Of a stretch of 64,000 nt of DNA, positions 35,238 to 46,388 are shown piece after piece; the stretch's first letter is position 1, and the number at the start of each line of letters is the position of its first letter. This stretch comes from Arcicella sp034519515 (lineage in GTDB: Bacteria; Bacteroidota; Bacteroidia; Cytophagales; Spirosomataceae). A program made the translations under genes and the position numbers. The stretch covers positions 352,078 through 416,077 of the forward strand of contig JAXHOK010000006.1 of NCBI GenBank assembly GCA_034519515.1, given 5' to 3'. The notes below the pieces were generated by a model that was given only the letters and a program-made list of their open reading frames with translations, searched no databases and was not told the origin of the DNA.

Positions 35238-35757
35238 GGTAGTAGAGTGGGTTTTATTTGAGTTTAATGTTGAGCAACAAGGGCAACAAAATAGTTATTT
35301 TAGATTGTAAAGTTCTGAAAAACAACAGTTTGAGTATAGCAACAAGAAAATTTGTTAAGGGAATTTATCAGTGGTATGGTGGATTGGATGTAGCTTTTTG
35401 GTTTCATAGTTTTGGTTTATTGTGTAGTTTGTGGAGACACAAACCACGGCTGTAACTATAACTATTTAATTAGTTATTTATTTTTTATTAACATTTATTA
35501 ACAATTTGTTGAAAGATGCGGGAGGTTTTTGGAATGTTGCATTTGGGTTGAAAATAATGTAGTTTTATTTGAAAGTATCGCCAACGATTTTTTTTGTATG
35601 CTCATACAACCTTTTCCAATTCGTTTTCGTCTATAAACTTTGAGAAGTAGATTGTTTGATTGTAAATTGAAACTTTGTAATAAATTAATATTCATATCAA
35701 ATAAAAAAGTACATTCTTTGTATCATTATTTTTCCACATTATTTCAACCTAAAAGCT
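35238..35757. other. Intergenic region with one hairpin, no gene
   Basis: This AT-rich stretch of 520 bp separates the divergent outer-membrane protein gene and the large Ig-like protein gene. The only structure seen is the hairpin at 35424-35447. Open frames in it are short and lack any recognisable feature. Confidence 0.5.
35424..35447. repeat. Solo hairpin of the GGTTGGTG-type repeat family
   Basis: GTAGTTTGTGGAGACACAAACCAC folds with GTTTGTG/CACAAAC pairing (24 bp, positions 35424-35447). It has the layout of the hairpins at 20900-20993, with a base-pair change conserved on both sides of the stem. Confidence 0.55.
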
Positions 35758-38700
35758 ATGATTAAACGTCTATTGTTCAGCATTTTAGCCACGATTATTT
35801 ATTGCGATTTATTCGCTCAAAGCATTTCTTCCAATTCTCCTCTGTGTATGGATAATGCTGTAAACTTAGAACTGAAAGCCTCGGGTGGAAGTACCTACGT
35901 GTGGAGGGGTCCCAATAACTTTACTTCAATCAACAAAACCCTGTTATTGTTAACCCAACGCCTTTAAATTCAGGCACTTATACTTGTGTGATAGATGGCA
36001 GAACCACCTTGAATACATCGGTGAAAGTCAATGAGATTATTAATCCTTACATACAGCGGGATTTTGTAAATGGGAATTATATATTGGATAAGGAAATTTG
36101 TAGTAAGGGAGGAAGTACAGTCTTGAGTTCTTATTATTCCAGCGGTAGTCTTTTCTATGATAGTCAGGTTACACGCCAATGGTATAAAGACGGTGTGGCT
36201 CTGCCAATATCCAGCAACAATCACTCTTCTTATACTGTCACAGAAGCGGGTAAATATCAAGTGAAAATCAAAACGGCACAATGCGAAGTCATCTCTGACC
36301 CCGTAACGGTGAAGACTGTTGAAAAAATCAATCCTCAATATTATTTCACGGTTGGTGGTTCTCAACTTGTAGGACAAAGTACCGTTAAATTATGTAATGA
36401 GTATTCGGGTTGGGTGGAAATTACGAGTGCAATAGCGGTTTCGGGCAGTAAAAAAATATACCGAGACGGGATAGTAATCTCTGATTTATCAGCCAGTACG
36501 TTGGGGTTTGGACGAGTAGTTACCAAACAGCCAGGTACTTATGTATTGAAACTATCAGGCCAATGTAAATCATCCGATACTTTACGGTTGGATTATGGCA
36601 AAACAACGGATGTTCCTGTACGAAAAATTGATTATATCTCTTGTGCTAATCCAACTTTTTATTATAGCATTAACGCACTCGTAACGCCCGATAATGGCAT
36701 CACTTGGACTAAAGGATGGCGTTTTGGTTTCATCGGTTAATGCGGTTTTGCCAAGTGGTTCGGGAATTTATCAAGCAAAATATGAAAATGTCGTTACGGG
36801 TTGCAAAGGAGAATCCAGAAAAAATAAAAGTAGTTGTTCCTTCAACTTTCACGAGTGATTATATAAAAATTGTGTCACATCCCACCAAGAAAGTTACGAT
36901 TTGTAAAAACAGTGTTAATGCAAAAATTTTAAGTGTGAATCGAGTTGCTTCTCGACGGGAGGAACTTGGAAAAGAGATGGTAATATCCATAATGCTGGTA
37001 ACAGTTCTTATCAAACCAAAATCACGCAAGGAGGAAAATATTGGTATGAATATAACAATGGTCAATGTATAACTTATTCAGATACCATCGAGGCGGTTGA
37101 GGAGGAATTACCCAAAGTTACGATTACCCAAACGTGTTTGAAGGATAATACGGTTAAGCTAAACGTCAATCCTGTGGCTGGGGCAAAGTATAATTGGTCT
37201 CAAAATGGGGGGATCATTGCTGGAAAAGATACCTCAATAACCGTTACGCAATTAGGAAAATATACGGTTGAAGTATTCAGAAGTGGGTGTTATGCTTATG
37301 CCAATGAACTGAATATCGGGGTAAGCGTTCAGAAATTACTAATATTTGCAGTGAAGATTTATTGACATTAAGAGCCGTTAGTGATGGTTTGGCAACATAT
37401 AACTGGACGGGTCCTAATAATTTCAAAAGAAATTGCTCAAAATCCTTTTTATCGAAAAAGCCACAAGGAATAACCAAGGATTTCATAAACTGTCAGCTAC
37501 GGATAAAAGCGGCTGTACTTTCGTTGCCCAGACACAAGTTTTTGGTGAACGATTATCCCGCTTTTACGCTCCCCAAAACCGTTACGGCTTGTGCAGGAAC
37601 GGAGTTTGTATTTAATCAATTTGTGGCAAAACCTTTAACTGATTCTACGGAAACGGTCCAGCAATTATACCTTCACCGCTCCTAACAGGAATATTTATTA
37701 TGCCAATTCACTTATATCAAATGTTTCTTCAAGAGATGCGGGTAAGTATGACGTAACCGTTACGGGTAGCGTAGGGGGATGCGTTGTGAAAACCTCTATG
37801 GAACTGGTTGTGGATGCCTCTGCTAACTGTAAGGGTATAAATTTGCCTGATTATTATAATTCAAAAACAACCTGTGTTGAGCAAATCTCTGAAATACCAT
37901 TCACAACTACTGGTACATTCAAAGCTGGAACAGATTTTAGGGCTTATTACGAAGAAAATTGTTTGACAAATGATGGATTCAAAACCAGAAAAATCATCTT
38001 GGGAACAGCCAAGCAAAGTCCCATCAAAATGAGTGGTTTTCAGGAGTAATTATAGTCATTTAGTAAAGGTGGGATCAGACGATGGCGTTTCTTCATTTAG
38101 GGGGCAGTATTTCTACACCAGTTCGGTTAATAGTAATTATATCGTAGATATTAACGGCACTAACCGAAGTGCTGAATGTACTTCTTTGCCTCTGACTGTG
38201 AGCAATAATATTTTTTACTCAAATACGCAATGGTTTTTTAATGGCGATACCTTAAAAAAAGAAACCACCCGAAATATAACAGCTTTAAAAAACAGGTACT
38301 TATACCTTTAAAGCAACGGATTTTTATGGTTGTAATGTATCATTCAGTAAAGATGTTGTGATTGGTAAATTGGATAAACCCGTTATATCCAGTAGTGGCA
38401 ATGAGTTAAGTTGTTTCAACGAATCCATTTACGTGGGGGCAAATCAGTATCAAAATAACGTAAAATATACATGGCGGAGAGACGGTATTTTGCAAACCGA
38501 TAACAGCAATTTTATTCAAGCCACCCTCGCAGGAAAGTACGTCTTGGAAATATCAAAAGAGACTTGTAAAGCAAATTCTGATACCATCACGATAAAACAA
38601 AATATTGATAAAAATTCCAATTTGACGGTCTATACTTACCAAGGACGTGATAGCAATAATGAGCCTCAAACCTTTATTTACATGAACGGATTGGGTTCTG

Positions 38701-40528
38701 CCACGTATAAATTTCAATTGTTCAAAGACAATCAACTGTTTGCCGAGGGCAGAGAATCGGGTATTGCGATTAAAGATGCTGGAAAATATTTCTTCAAAGT
38801 GGTGAAAGGAGATTGCGAAGCGTTTTCGGATGTGGTTGATTTTAAAGGAGTCATTCCAGTATCAACCAATCCTAAATCTTTATCTTTTAACGGTAATTAT
38901 GATTATACCAGTAATGTTATCCAATTGTGTGATACTAATTCGGTTCAGGCATTATATGGCTACCCAAATTATTCACCCGCAGTTGTTGTGAGAAGAGTCG
39001 TTACGGCTTTTAAGGATGACAAACCGTTGCCCGCTTTTAACGAAAATTCAAGGGTTTATCCATCATTACGTTTCATTGCACCAGATAATTATTTCACGCT
39101 ATATTTCAGAGGAGTAGGAACATATTACGCCATCGAAGAAGTAACCTTGAAAGATAGTACAAAATTGAAATATAGGTATAATGACATGAAAGTAGTGCTG
39201 AGTCCTTCCTTTAATATAGGCGTGAAAACGCCCCAAAATATTTTTTTCTTGCAGTGATTCAGTTATCGTATATGGTAATTACAATAGTAATATCAATCAA
39301 CGTGCGGTGAGTTTTACTTGGAAAAAAGATGGTGTAGTTATCAAGAAAACTACTAATCAGAATGATGCAGGTTATCTAATAGCAAAACAGTCAGGAACTT
39401 ATGTCTTGAAATAACCAATAAAGGAGGTTGTGTTGGAATAACAACGCCCCAAAAAGTGGAATTGGGCAAAATAGGAATAGAGTTAGACACCATATCCAGA
39501 ACTCTGTGTGATGGCACAACCGTTATGCTCAATAGTAGGAATTTCTCGGGACTCGTGTCTTCTTCTAATGGAACAATTACTGGGGGTATCTTACCAATGG
39601 CAAAAAAGACGGCAAGGATTATACGCCAGTGGTAAATGTTGGGTTGATGGATGTTTATAGAAACATCAATTTATCCACCAAAGAAGCGGGCGTATATACC
39701 TTGAAAGGACAGCAGGGTAAATGTCAGGGCGTATCTGCAAGTGTTGCTGTAAAGGCGTTAAAAGTCCCCAATTCCATCAATTATGCAGATTCAGTATTGT
39801 TTTGCCAAACGCAAACCGTTAGTCTAAAAACCAATGAAGATGCCACATTATCCTACCTTTGGGAACGTGATGGAGGATTTATTAAAGATGCCACAAAAGC
39901 AACTTTGGAAGTAAAAGAAGCAGGAATTTATCGGTCTCTAAACCGAAAAGCATCTTGTTGGAATTATACGCCCAAAGTGAGAGCCAAGGTTTTAGCCAAT
40001 ATCTTACCAACGGCAATTATTACGGGCGATAAAGACATCAATTATGCCGATACCGCCAACGTTTCAATTGCCTTTACGTCGTATGCTCCGTGGACTTTTA
40101 AACTTTCGGACGGTAAAGAATATACCACGACAAAATCACCTTTTGAGGTATCGTTGAAACCACAATTTTCAACTAATTATACCCTCACCGAAGTGAAAAA
40201 TGTTTGTGGAATTGGTACCGTTTCGGGAACTGCCAACATCAAAGTTTTAATACTTTCAAGTGAACCCGAAGAAGGCGTAAATCTCAATGTTTTTCCCGTG
40301 CCGAGCATGGAAGATGTTACTATTCAATTGGTTACAGACAAACCCGAAACGATGGAATGGACTTTAAATAATACTTTGGGAAATATTTTACAAACTGAAA
40401 CCCAGACCAACAAAAGTACCAAACACGAAAGCAATGTATCGCTCAAAGCCATACCTGCGGGAACGTATTTTTTGCGTATTCAAGTGGGGGAAAAGAGTTT
40501 GGTACGGAAGGTTGTGAAGATGAATTAG
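35758..40528 (+). pseudogene. Large secreted Ig-like protein with T9SS sorting domain, many frameshifts
   Basis: A coding stretch of 4.77 kb starts with a signal peptide (MIKRLLFSILATIIYCDLFA) and ends with a T9SS type-A sorting domain. It contains about fifteen Ig-like modules with the pattern 'WxxDGxxI...TxxGxYxL'. At least ten frame changes occur (near 35935, 36713, 36825, 36955, 37325, 37430, 37545, 37665, 38040, 38290, 39240, 39410 and 39590). Every frame after a change stays coherent (for example TGGTWKRDGNIHNAGNSSYQ; EITNICSEDLLTLRAVSDGL). Longest intact pieces are 35988-36740, 38358-39257 and 39629-40528. Predicted cell-surface adhesin, now unreadable unless the indels are errors. Confidence 0.75.
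40261..40528 (+). other. T9SS type-A C-terminal sorting domain
   Basis: The last 90 residues read NLNVFPVPSMEDVTIQLVTD, then WTLNNTLGNILQTETQ and IPAGTYFLRIQVGEKSLVRK ending KVVKMN. This is the canonical order of a type-A sorting domain (NxxPNP-like start, GxYxxxV strand, basic end). It targets the passenger through the T9SS translocon to the cell surface. Confidence 0.85.
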
Positions 40529-40552
40529 TAACGAAAATAATAGTCAATTATT

Positions 40553-40594
40553 CAAAATCGGTAGTATGGTTTAACGCCCATATTACCGATTTTG
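40553..40594 (+). terminator. Terminator after the T9SS Ig-like gene
   Basis: CAAAATCGGTAGTATGG pairs with CCATATTACCGATTTTG with an 8-nt loop, 25 bp after the stop. A T-rich stretch follows. Confidence 0.75.
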
Positions 40595-40663
40595 GTTTTA
40601 CAAAGTTTAAGCGTTAATATTGTATAAGATTAATAAATCTCCACTGTCAAAAACAACTGCTTC

Positions 40664-43600
40664 GTGAATAAACTACTACCCAAACTCGCCATTCTTTTCC
40701 TTTTAGGTTTCCTTTTTACTGCCAATGCCCAAAAAGGTTCAACCCCAAGTAAATCAACAGGTTCAACTGCTCATAACAATTCCGCTAATTGCCCTTTGGT
40801 GGTTGCCATTCAAGATGATACGCCCACGGCGGTTTGTTCGGAATTGCAGAAAATATTGGTGGCGGTTTCATCGTCGTGTACAGATACCACAGCCGTAAGT
40901 TATCAGTGGAGTTCTTCCATCGGAGGAGTTTTTTCAACTTTACGAACTACGACTTTTAACTTACCAGAATTTTTGGTGGCTACTCCCGTTACGTTCACAG
41001 TTTTGGCAACTGAGGGTTCAGAATCGGTTTCTGCCAGTTATACCATCACGGTAAAACCTCGCCCAAGTCGCCCGAGTCTTAGCCCTTTCGGCACTATTAT
41101 TCTTTGTGATAATCTCCCCATTTCTCTTACTTCATCGGCTTGTGCGGGTGGAAGTACAACTGTGTGGTCGAATGGTGTAACGGGTGCTACCTCTATCAGC
41201 GTTCCAGCCATCGGAGGGACATTTTTCAAGGTTGCCTGTGAGCGAAACGGCTGTGTGAGTGATTCCACGGCTTCGGCTGCCCTCATTACGGGAACGGTTA
41301 CGCAAGCCCCCACAACCACGAGCAGAACAATTTGTGAAGGAACGGCTATCACGGCGGGCAATGGTTTGCAAGCCCAATTGGTCAATTGTCCAATAGGTCA
41401 AGCCAGTACGCATACCTATACGGGACCAACGGTGGGTTATGACCAAGGCTATCGAAATACGGGAGGTGTAGATCCTTCGGTAATTGTGCCAGCTACTACA
41501 AATACCGTCAGAAAAGTGAGCATTTCTATCACATGGCGAAAACAAAAAGGAGGTTTTCAGAATAGTTGTGGAACAGGAGATACCGAATCTTGGCCCTACC
41601 ATAACGAAACGCAATTCAGAGTGATGTCGCCCAGTGGTAGAATCATTACTTTGGTCAATACAGGTTCTTACGGAGGAGAAAATAACCCCACGATTACGAC
41701 AGTTTTTGAAGATGGGGCTAATCCCATTAACTATTACAGTCCGCCAGTGTCGGGGACATTTGCCCCTGCTCAGCCTCTATCAGCTTTTATTGGCGAAAAT
41801 CCAACGGGTACATGGACACTTTTGCCTTTTGATGCCGTTTGGAAAGATCCTCTCTGCGTGAGTGGATTTTCGGTTACTTTTACGGCTTCACAAGTTGGTA
41901 CGCTCACCTGGTGGGATGCCCCAACGGGTGGAAATCAAGTAGGAACGGGCAATGAATTTATTCCAACCGTTACGGCTGCGGGAACATACACTTATTACGC
42001 CCAAGCACAATGTGCGGGAGGTTGCCCCAGCGTTCGTACTGCCACAACTTTAACGATTAACGCAACCCCACCCGCCCCTGCGATAGATATAAACATACCC
42101 TTAGTAAACAATGTAAGAAGTATTTGTAATGGAGAATCCGTTAACTTAACTGCCACAGGGTGTAATAATGGCGGAACTGTACGTTGGAGTGGAAATATTC
42201 AAGGTAATAATTTTGCCTCGGATGCGAATTATACTTTTACGCCATCGGGCAATAATGGATTCAATGCCAATCACACATTCACTGCCATTTGTGAAGGCAC
42301 AAATCTTTGCAGAAGTGTAAATAGCAATACGATTTCTTTGACGGTAAAATACAAACCTTCAATTCCCACTATTTCAGGACCTGGTTCAACGGCTTGTATA
42401 AATACTAATGTTATGCTCACAGCTTCGGGTTGTTCGGGTGGCACAGTAGGCTGGACGGGCAATAGAACGGGAAATCCTCTTAATTTTATTATCAGTAACA
42501 ATGTCAGTATCAAAGCGGCTTGCACAATCAATGGTTGTACGGGTGATAGTACCAGTGTTTATGCCATTACCACTTTACCAAAACCAACCACACCCAATAT
42601 CAATGCCTCGCAGGTACAGGCAATCTGTATCGGTGGCAGTGTAACGCTTAGTTCAAATTGTGCCAATGGAACAACCACCAAATGGACGGGAGGATTAATA
42701 GGCTCGCCCGTTACGATTACGCCCACGGCAACTCGTAGTTACAGAGCCTCTTGCTTGGGAACAAATGGTTGTGCCAGTGATAGTAGTGTGGCTCTGAACA
42801 TTGTGGTATTACCCAAAACAAAACCTACCATTGCGGGAAATACATTCGTTTGTGGACCAAGCTCCGTAACGCTCACGGCAAACGGTTGTTCGGGAGCAAG
42901 CGAGACCGTTATGTGGAGGGATGAAAGCACGGGAAATACCTACACACAAAACATCACCCAAACCAGAACTTTCCGTGCCGTTTGTATCAGAAATGGTTAT
43001 TGTGTGAGTGATAGTAGCGATATTTTTACGGTTCAATACAGAAATAAACCCTCGCAACCCACAATTACTGCCCCCACAAACACAACAGTTTGTCAAGGAA
43101 GTAGCGTAATGCTAACTGCCAGTGCGTGCAGTGGTGGCACATTGGGCTGGACAGGTGGATTAACGGGTTCATCCATTACAATTTCAGCTCTTGGAACACG
43201 GGCATACAAAGTAGCTTGCACGATTAACAATTGTACGAGTGATAGTTCATCGGCGGTTTCGGTAACGGTTTTACCCGCCCCAATATTTACCATAAGTGCC
43301 GATAAAACCTCTATCTGCGGAGGAGAAAGTGCAATTATTACTGCCACAAATTGCACAGGAACATTATCGTGGACGGGTGGAGCAACCACAAGTTCCATAA
43401 CGGTTTCGCCAACGGTAACTACCACTTATACAGCTACTTGTACGGTGAATACTTGTTCATCAACCCAGCAAGTTACGATAACACCACTTCAAACACCAAG
43501 TGTAACTGCTTTGGGAGTTTTGCAATGCAACGGCACACCCATAACGCTGACTGCGACCAACGTGCCAAGTGGTTCAAATATTCAATGGCGAAAAGATGGG

Positions 43601-44827
43601 GTTGATATTGCAGGAGCTACGGGAACTACTTATTCTACGAGTGTGGCGGGGAGTTATGATTTTGTGAGTTATAGGATTGAGAGTTCCTCTATCAGTAATG
43701 CGGGTGCTATTCAAGAGATGTACTTTTTGAATAGTCAAGTTGGGTTTTATGTATCTGGTGGTGGTATTTTTAAAACTATTGATGGTGGAGCTTCTTGGAC
43801 ACAAATTCAAAGTGGAGTAGTTTTTCGTAGTATTACTTTCATAAATTCAACAATTGGTTGGGCTGTTGGTGATAATGGAAAAATCGCCAAAACAACGGAT
43901 GGAGGCAATACTTGGACAGTCAGTAATATCAATGGCTACTCTTATTTTACGAGAATCAGATTTAGAGATGCTAATAATGGTGTTATTGTTGGAGGGTTTA
44001 GTGAAATATTTTATACAAATAACGGGGGTATAACTTGGTCATTAGGCTCTGGGACAAACTTACCTTCTTCCGTTCCAACATTCAACAAAATTTCTTTTGT
44101 TCCGAATAGTTCTGTGGTCTATGCTTTGAGTTCATTTAGCTCCATTCTTATGAAATCCACGAATAATGGAGCTAATTGGTCTCAGATTACTACTTCTCCC
44201 TCAATATCTATGAGTGATATTACATTCACTTCAAGTAATAATGGTTGGATTTCGGGTAGTTTAGGGAATTTGGGAACATTCCTAAAAACAACAGATGGAG
44301 GAAATACATGGCAATCGCAGGCAAGTGGCTTTTCTGGCAATTTAAGCAGTATTCAATTTGTAGATAGTCAAAATGGTTTTACTGCTGGTAAAATGCTAAA
44401 AACTACTAATGGAGGTCAATCATGGCAAGCTATCAATTCTAATGTTACAGATAATGATGGTTTATTCTTTGTTGATAAAAATACTGGCTGGTGGTCATAC
44501 GTTACTTTTTTATACAAATACACCACCCCCCAATGCCCAACAACCCCAGCAGTATTAACCGCCCCACAAGCCCCTGCTGCCCCAACCATAACCCCACCCA
44601 CCAATTCAACCATCTGCCAAGGAAGTAGTATTACACTTTCTGCGACAGGCTGTGCGGGTACATACACATGGACGGGTGGACTTACAGGTTCGAGTGTAAG
44701 TGTGTCGCCTGCTGCTAATACAAATTATACGGTTACTTGTTCAATTGGAAGTTGTGTGAGTGTAAATTCATCGGCGGTTTCGGTAACAGTTTTAATCCTG
44801 AGCCGTAGCTACAATAAATGCCAATAA
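40664..44827 (+). CDS. Large secreted Ig-like/Ycf48-module protein, first part
   Basis: A GTG at 40664 starts VNKLLPKLAILFLLGFLFTA, a signal peptide. The 1,387-residue frame holds Ig-like modules, a proprotein-convertase P-domain-like module (about residues 235-415, with GENPTGTWTLLPFDAVW), further Ig-like modules with WTGGLTGSSITIS and, from about residue 1,025, a Ycf48-like propeller (KTTDGGNTWTVSNINGYSYF, KTTNGGQSWQAIN). The frame ends by an indel near 44800; the same protein continues to 46347. It has no T9SS type-A domain at this end. Predicted surface or secreted adhesin. Confidence 0.8.
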   Translation: MNKLLPKLAILFLLGFLFTANAQKGSTPSKSTGSTAHNNSANCPLVVAIQDDTPTAVCSELQKILVAVSSSCTDTTAVSYQWSSSIGGVFSTLRTTTFNLPEFLVATPVTFTVLATEGSESVSASYTITVKPRPSRPSLSPFGTIILCDNLPISLTSSACAGGSTTVWSNGVTGATSISVPAIGGTFFKVACERNGCVSDSTASAALITGTVTQAPTTTSRTICEGTAITAGNGLQAQLVNCPIGQASTHTYTGPTVGYDQGYRNTGGVDPSVIVPATTNTVRKVSISITWRKQKGGFQNSCGTGDTESWPYHNETQFRVMSPSGRIITLVNTGSYGGENNPTITTVFEDGANPINYYSPPVSGTFAPAQPLSAFIGENPTGTWTLLPFDAVWKDPLCVSGFSVTFTASQVGTLTWWDAPTGGNQVGTGNEFIPTVTAAGTYTYYAQAQCAGGCPSVRTATTLTINATPPAPAIDINIPLVNNVRSICNGESVNLTATGCNNGGTVRWSGNIQGNNFASDANYTFTPSGNNGFNANHTFTAICEGTNLCRSVNSNTISLTVKYKPSIPTISGPGSTACINTNVMLTASGCSGGTVGWTGNRTGNPLNFIISNNVSIKAACTINGCTGDSTSVYAITTLPKPTTPNINASQVQAICIGGSVTLSSNCANGTTTKWTGGLIGSPVTITPTATRSYRASCLGTNGCASDSSVALNIVVLPKTKPTIAGNTFVCGPSSVTLTANGCSGASETVMWRDESTGNTYTQNITQTRTFRAVCIRNGYCVSDSSDIFTVQYRNKPSQPTITAPTNTTVCQGSSVMLTASACSGGTLGWTGGLTGSSITISALGTRAYKVACTINNCTSDSSSAVSVTVLPAPIFTISADKTSICGGESAIITATNCTGTLSWTGGATTSSITVSPTVTTTYTATCTVNTCSSTQQVTITPLQTPSVTALGVLQCNGTPITLTATNVPSGSNIQWRKDGVDIAGATGTTYSTSVAGSYDFVSYRIESSSISNAGAIQEMYFLNSQVGFYVSGGGIFKTIDGGASWTQIQSGVVFRSITFINSTIGWAVGDNGKIAKTTDGGNTWTVSNINGYSYFTRIRFRDANNGVIVGGFSEIFYTNNGGITWSLGSGTNLPSSVPTFNKISFVPNSSVVYALSSFSSILMKSTNNGANWSQITTSPSISMSDITFTSSNNGWISGSLGNLGTFLKTTDGGNTWQSQASGFSGNLSSIQFVDSQNGFTAGKMLKTTNGGQSWQAINSNVTDNDGLFFVDKNTGWWSYVTFLYKYTTPQCPTTPAVLTAPQAPAAPTITPPTNSTICQGSSITLSATGCAGTYTWTGGLTGSSVSVSPAANTNYTVTCSIGSCVSVNSSAVSVTVLILSRSYNKCQ

Positions 44828-46110
44828 AACCTCCATCTGTGAAGGAGAAAGTGCCATCATCACCGCCACAGGTTGTTCAGGAACGCTATCGTGGACAGGT
44901 GGAGCAACCACAACTTCAATAACGGTTTCGCCGACGGTAACTGCCACTTACACAGCTACTTGTACAGTAAATACCTGTTCATCAACCCAACAAATTACGA
45001 TAACAGCATTACAAACACCATCAGTAACCGCTTCGGGAGTATTGCAATGCAACGGCACGCCCATAACGCTGACGGCAACCAACGTATCAAGCGGTTCAAC
45101 AATTCAATGAGCGGAAAGATGGAGGTTGAGATATTGCAGGAAACGATGGAACTACGTCATACTGCATGAGTGTGGCGGGGAGTTATGATTTTGTGAGTTA
45201 TAAAGTAGAAAGTCCTGTTTTTGTTGGTAATTCAAGTTTTAATGAAAGTGTGAAATTTATTAATGAAACAACAGGTTTTGTTGGGAATAATGAGGGTATA
45301 TTTAAAACTAATGATGGGGGAGTTACATGGAGTAAAGTATATAATTCTTCTAAATCCGTTAAATGTATTTCATTTATAAATTCTACGGTTGGATGGGCAG
45401 TGGGGAATCAAGGATTAGTAGTTAAAACTATTGATGGAGGAAACAATTGGACTTTGGCGGCATCAATTACTACTCCCTATGCTTTATATAAAGTGTTATT
45501 TAAAGATTCAAACAACGGTTTAATTGTAGGTGACTTTGGCTCAATTTTTACGACATCAAATGGCGGGAATACATGGGTAGCAACCAGCACTTTCAACATA
45601 GCTCTTTATCCTACCTTTACAAGTGTAGCATTTGCCCCAAATACATCAAACATTTGGGCTGTTGGTTCGCAACACCCAAATGGATTTATTGCAAAATCCT
45701 CTGATAATGGACTCAATTGGTCACAGGCTTCAGTCCCAGTTTTTAACAATAAAGGATTTGGTATTCCTGCCAAATTGAACGATATTGTCTTTACTACTTC
45801 AAATAATGGATGGGTTGTTGCTGATGATGGACTTTACAGAACAACAGATGGTGGTATTACTTGGCAAACACAATCAACTGGTGTTGTAGGGTTACTCGCA
45901 GCAATTCAATTTGTAAATACCCAAGTTGGTTTTATTGTTGGAAATAATAATACAACGCTTCTTAAAACGGTTGATAGCGGTAATACTTGGAAATCATTAA
46001 ACACTTTTGCTTACGCAAACTCACTTTCTTTTATAAGTGAGAAATTAGGTTGGATGACTTACAATAGTACAGTTGTAAAATACACCGCCCCCCAATGCTC
46101 AACAACCCCA
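43280..46110 (+). repeat. Duplicated Ig plus Ycf48-like module
   Basis: The block of about 1.3 kb from 43280 to 44560 (one or two Ig modules and a Ycf48-like propeller ending in KYTTPQCPTTPAVL) is followed by a related block from 44820 to 46110 with the same order and end (KYTAPQCSTTPAVL). The Ig part is much better conserved at nucleotide level than the propeller part. Confidence 0.7.
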
Positions 46111-46347
46111 GCAGTATTGGTAAGTAATTGCTGTAATGGTTTAGAATCCCAAAAATCAGGCTCATGGTCAGACCCTACCACATGGTCTTGCAACCGTGTT
46201 CCCACCGCAACGGATGATGTCTTCATCAACGCAGGGCATACTGTAACTGAAAATAGTAGCCCCATAATCCGAGCAAAAACCTTAACCTATCGAGGAGGAA
46301 TGTTGCATATACCGCAAACTACTACGCTGCGTTTAGGAAATCAATAA
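44828..46347 (+). pseudogene. Second part of the Ig-like/Ycf48 protein, frameshifted
   Basis: After a frame change near 44800 the reading continues NKTSICEGESAIITATGCSG, an Ig module nearly repeating that at about 43290. Further indels near 45107, 45125 and 45160 are needed to read WRKDG and then SVAGSYDFVSYKVES (intact frame 45166-46347). A second Ycf48-like propeller follows. The C-terminus (SGSWSDPTTWSCNRVPTATD, DVFINAGHTVTENSSPIIRA) is a G8-like module that commonly ends large Cytophagales surface proteins, so it is probably the true end of the gene begun at 40664. Confidence 0.75.
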
Positions 46348-46352
46348 TAAAT

Positions 46353-46387
46353 AAAAAGACCTCTGAAATCATCCAGAGGTCTTTTTG
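46353..46387. terminator. Bidirectional terminator
   Basis: AAAAAGACCTCTG pairs with CAGAGGTCTTTTTG around a 9-nt loop, between the stops at 46347 and 46389 of convergent genes. Confidence 0.85.
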
Positions 46388-46388
46388 T

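Noticed and set aside
35758..40528. Programmed frameshifting or gene splicing to read the broken Ig-like gene
   Set aside because: Ten or more changes in both directions without a common slippery motif or structure make programmed recoding very unlikely; indels or sequence errors are simpler.
43280..44520. Sialidase or BNR-repeat glycosidase
   Set aside because: The blades resemble Ycf48-like repeats, and no sialidase catalytic residues (arginine triad, RIP motif) could be found.
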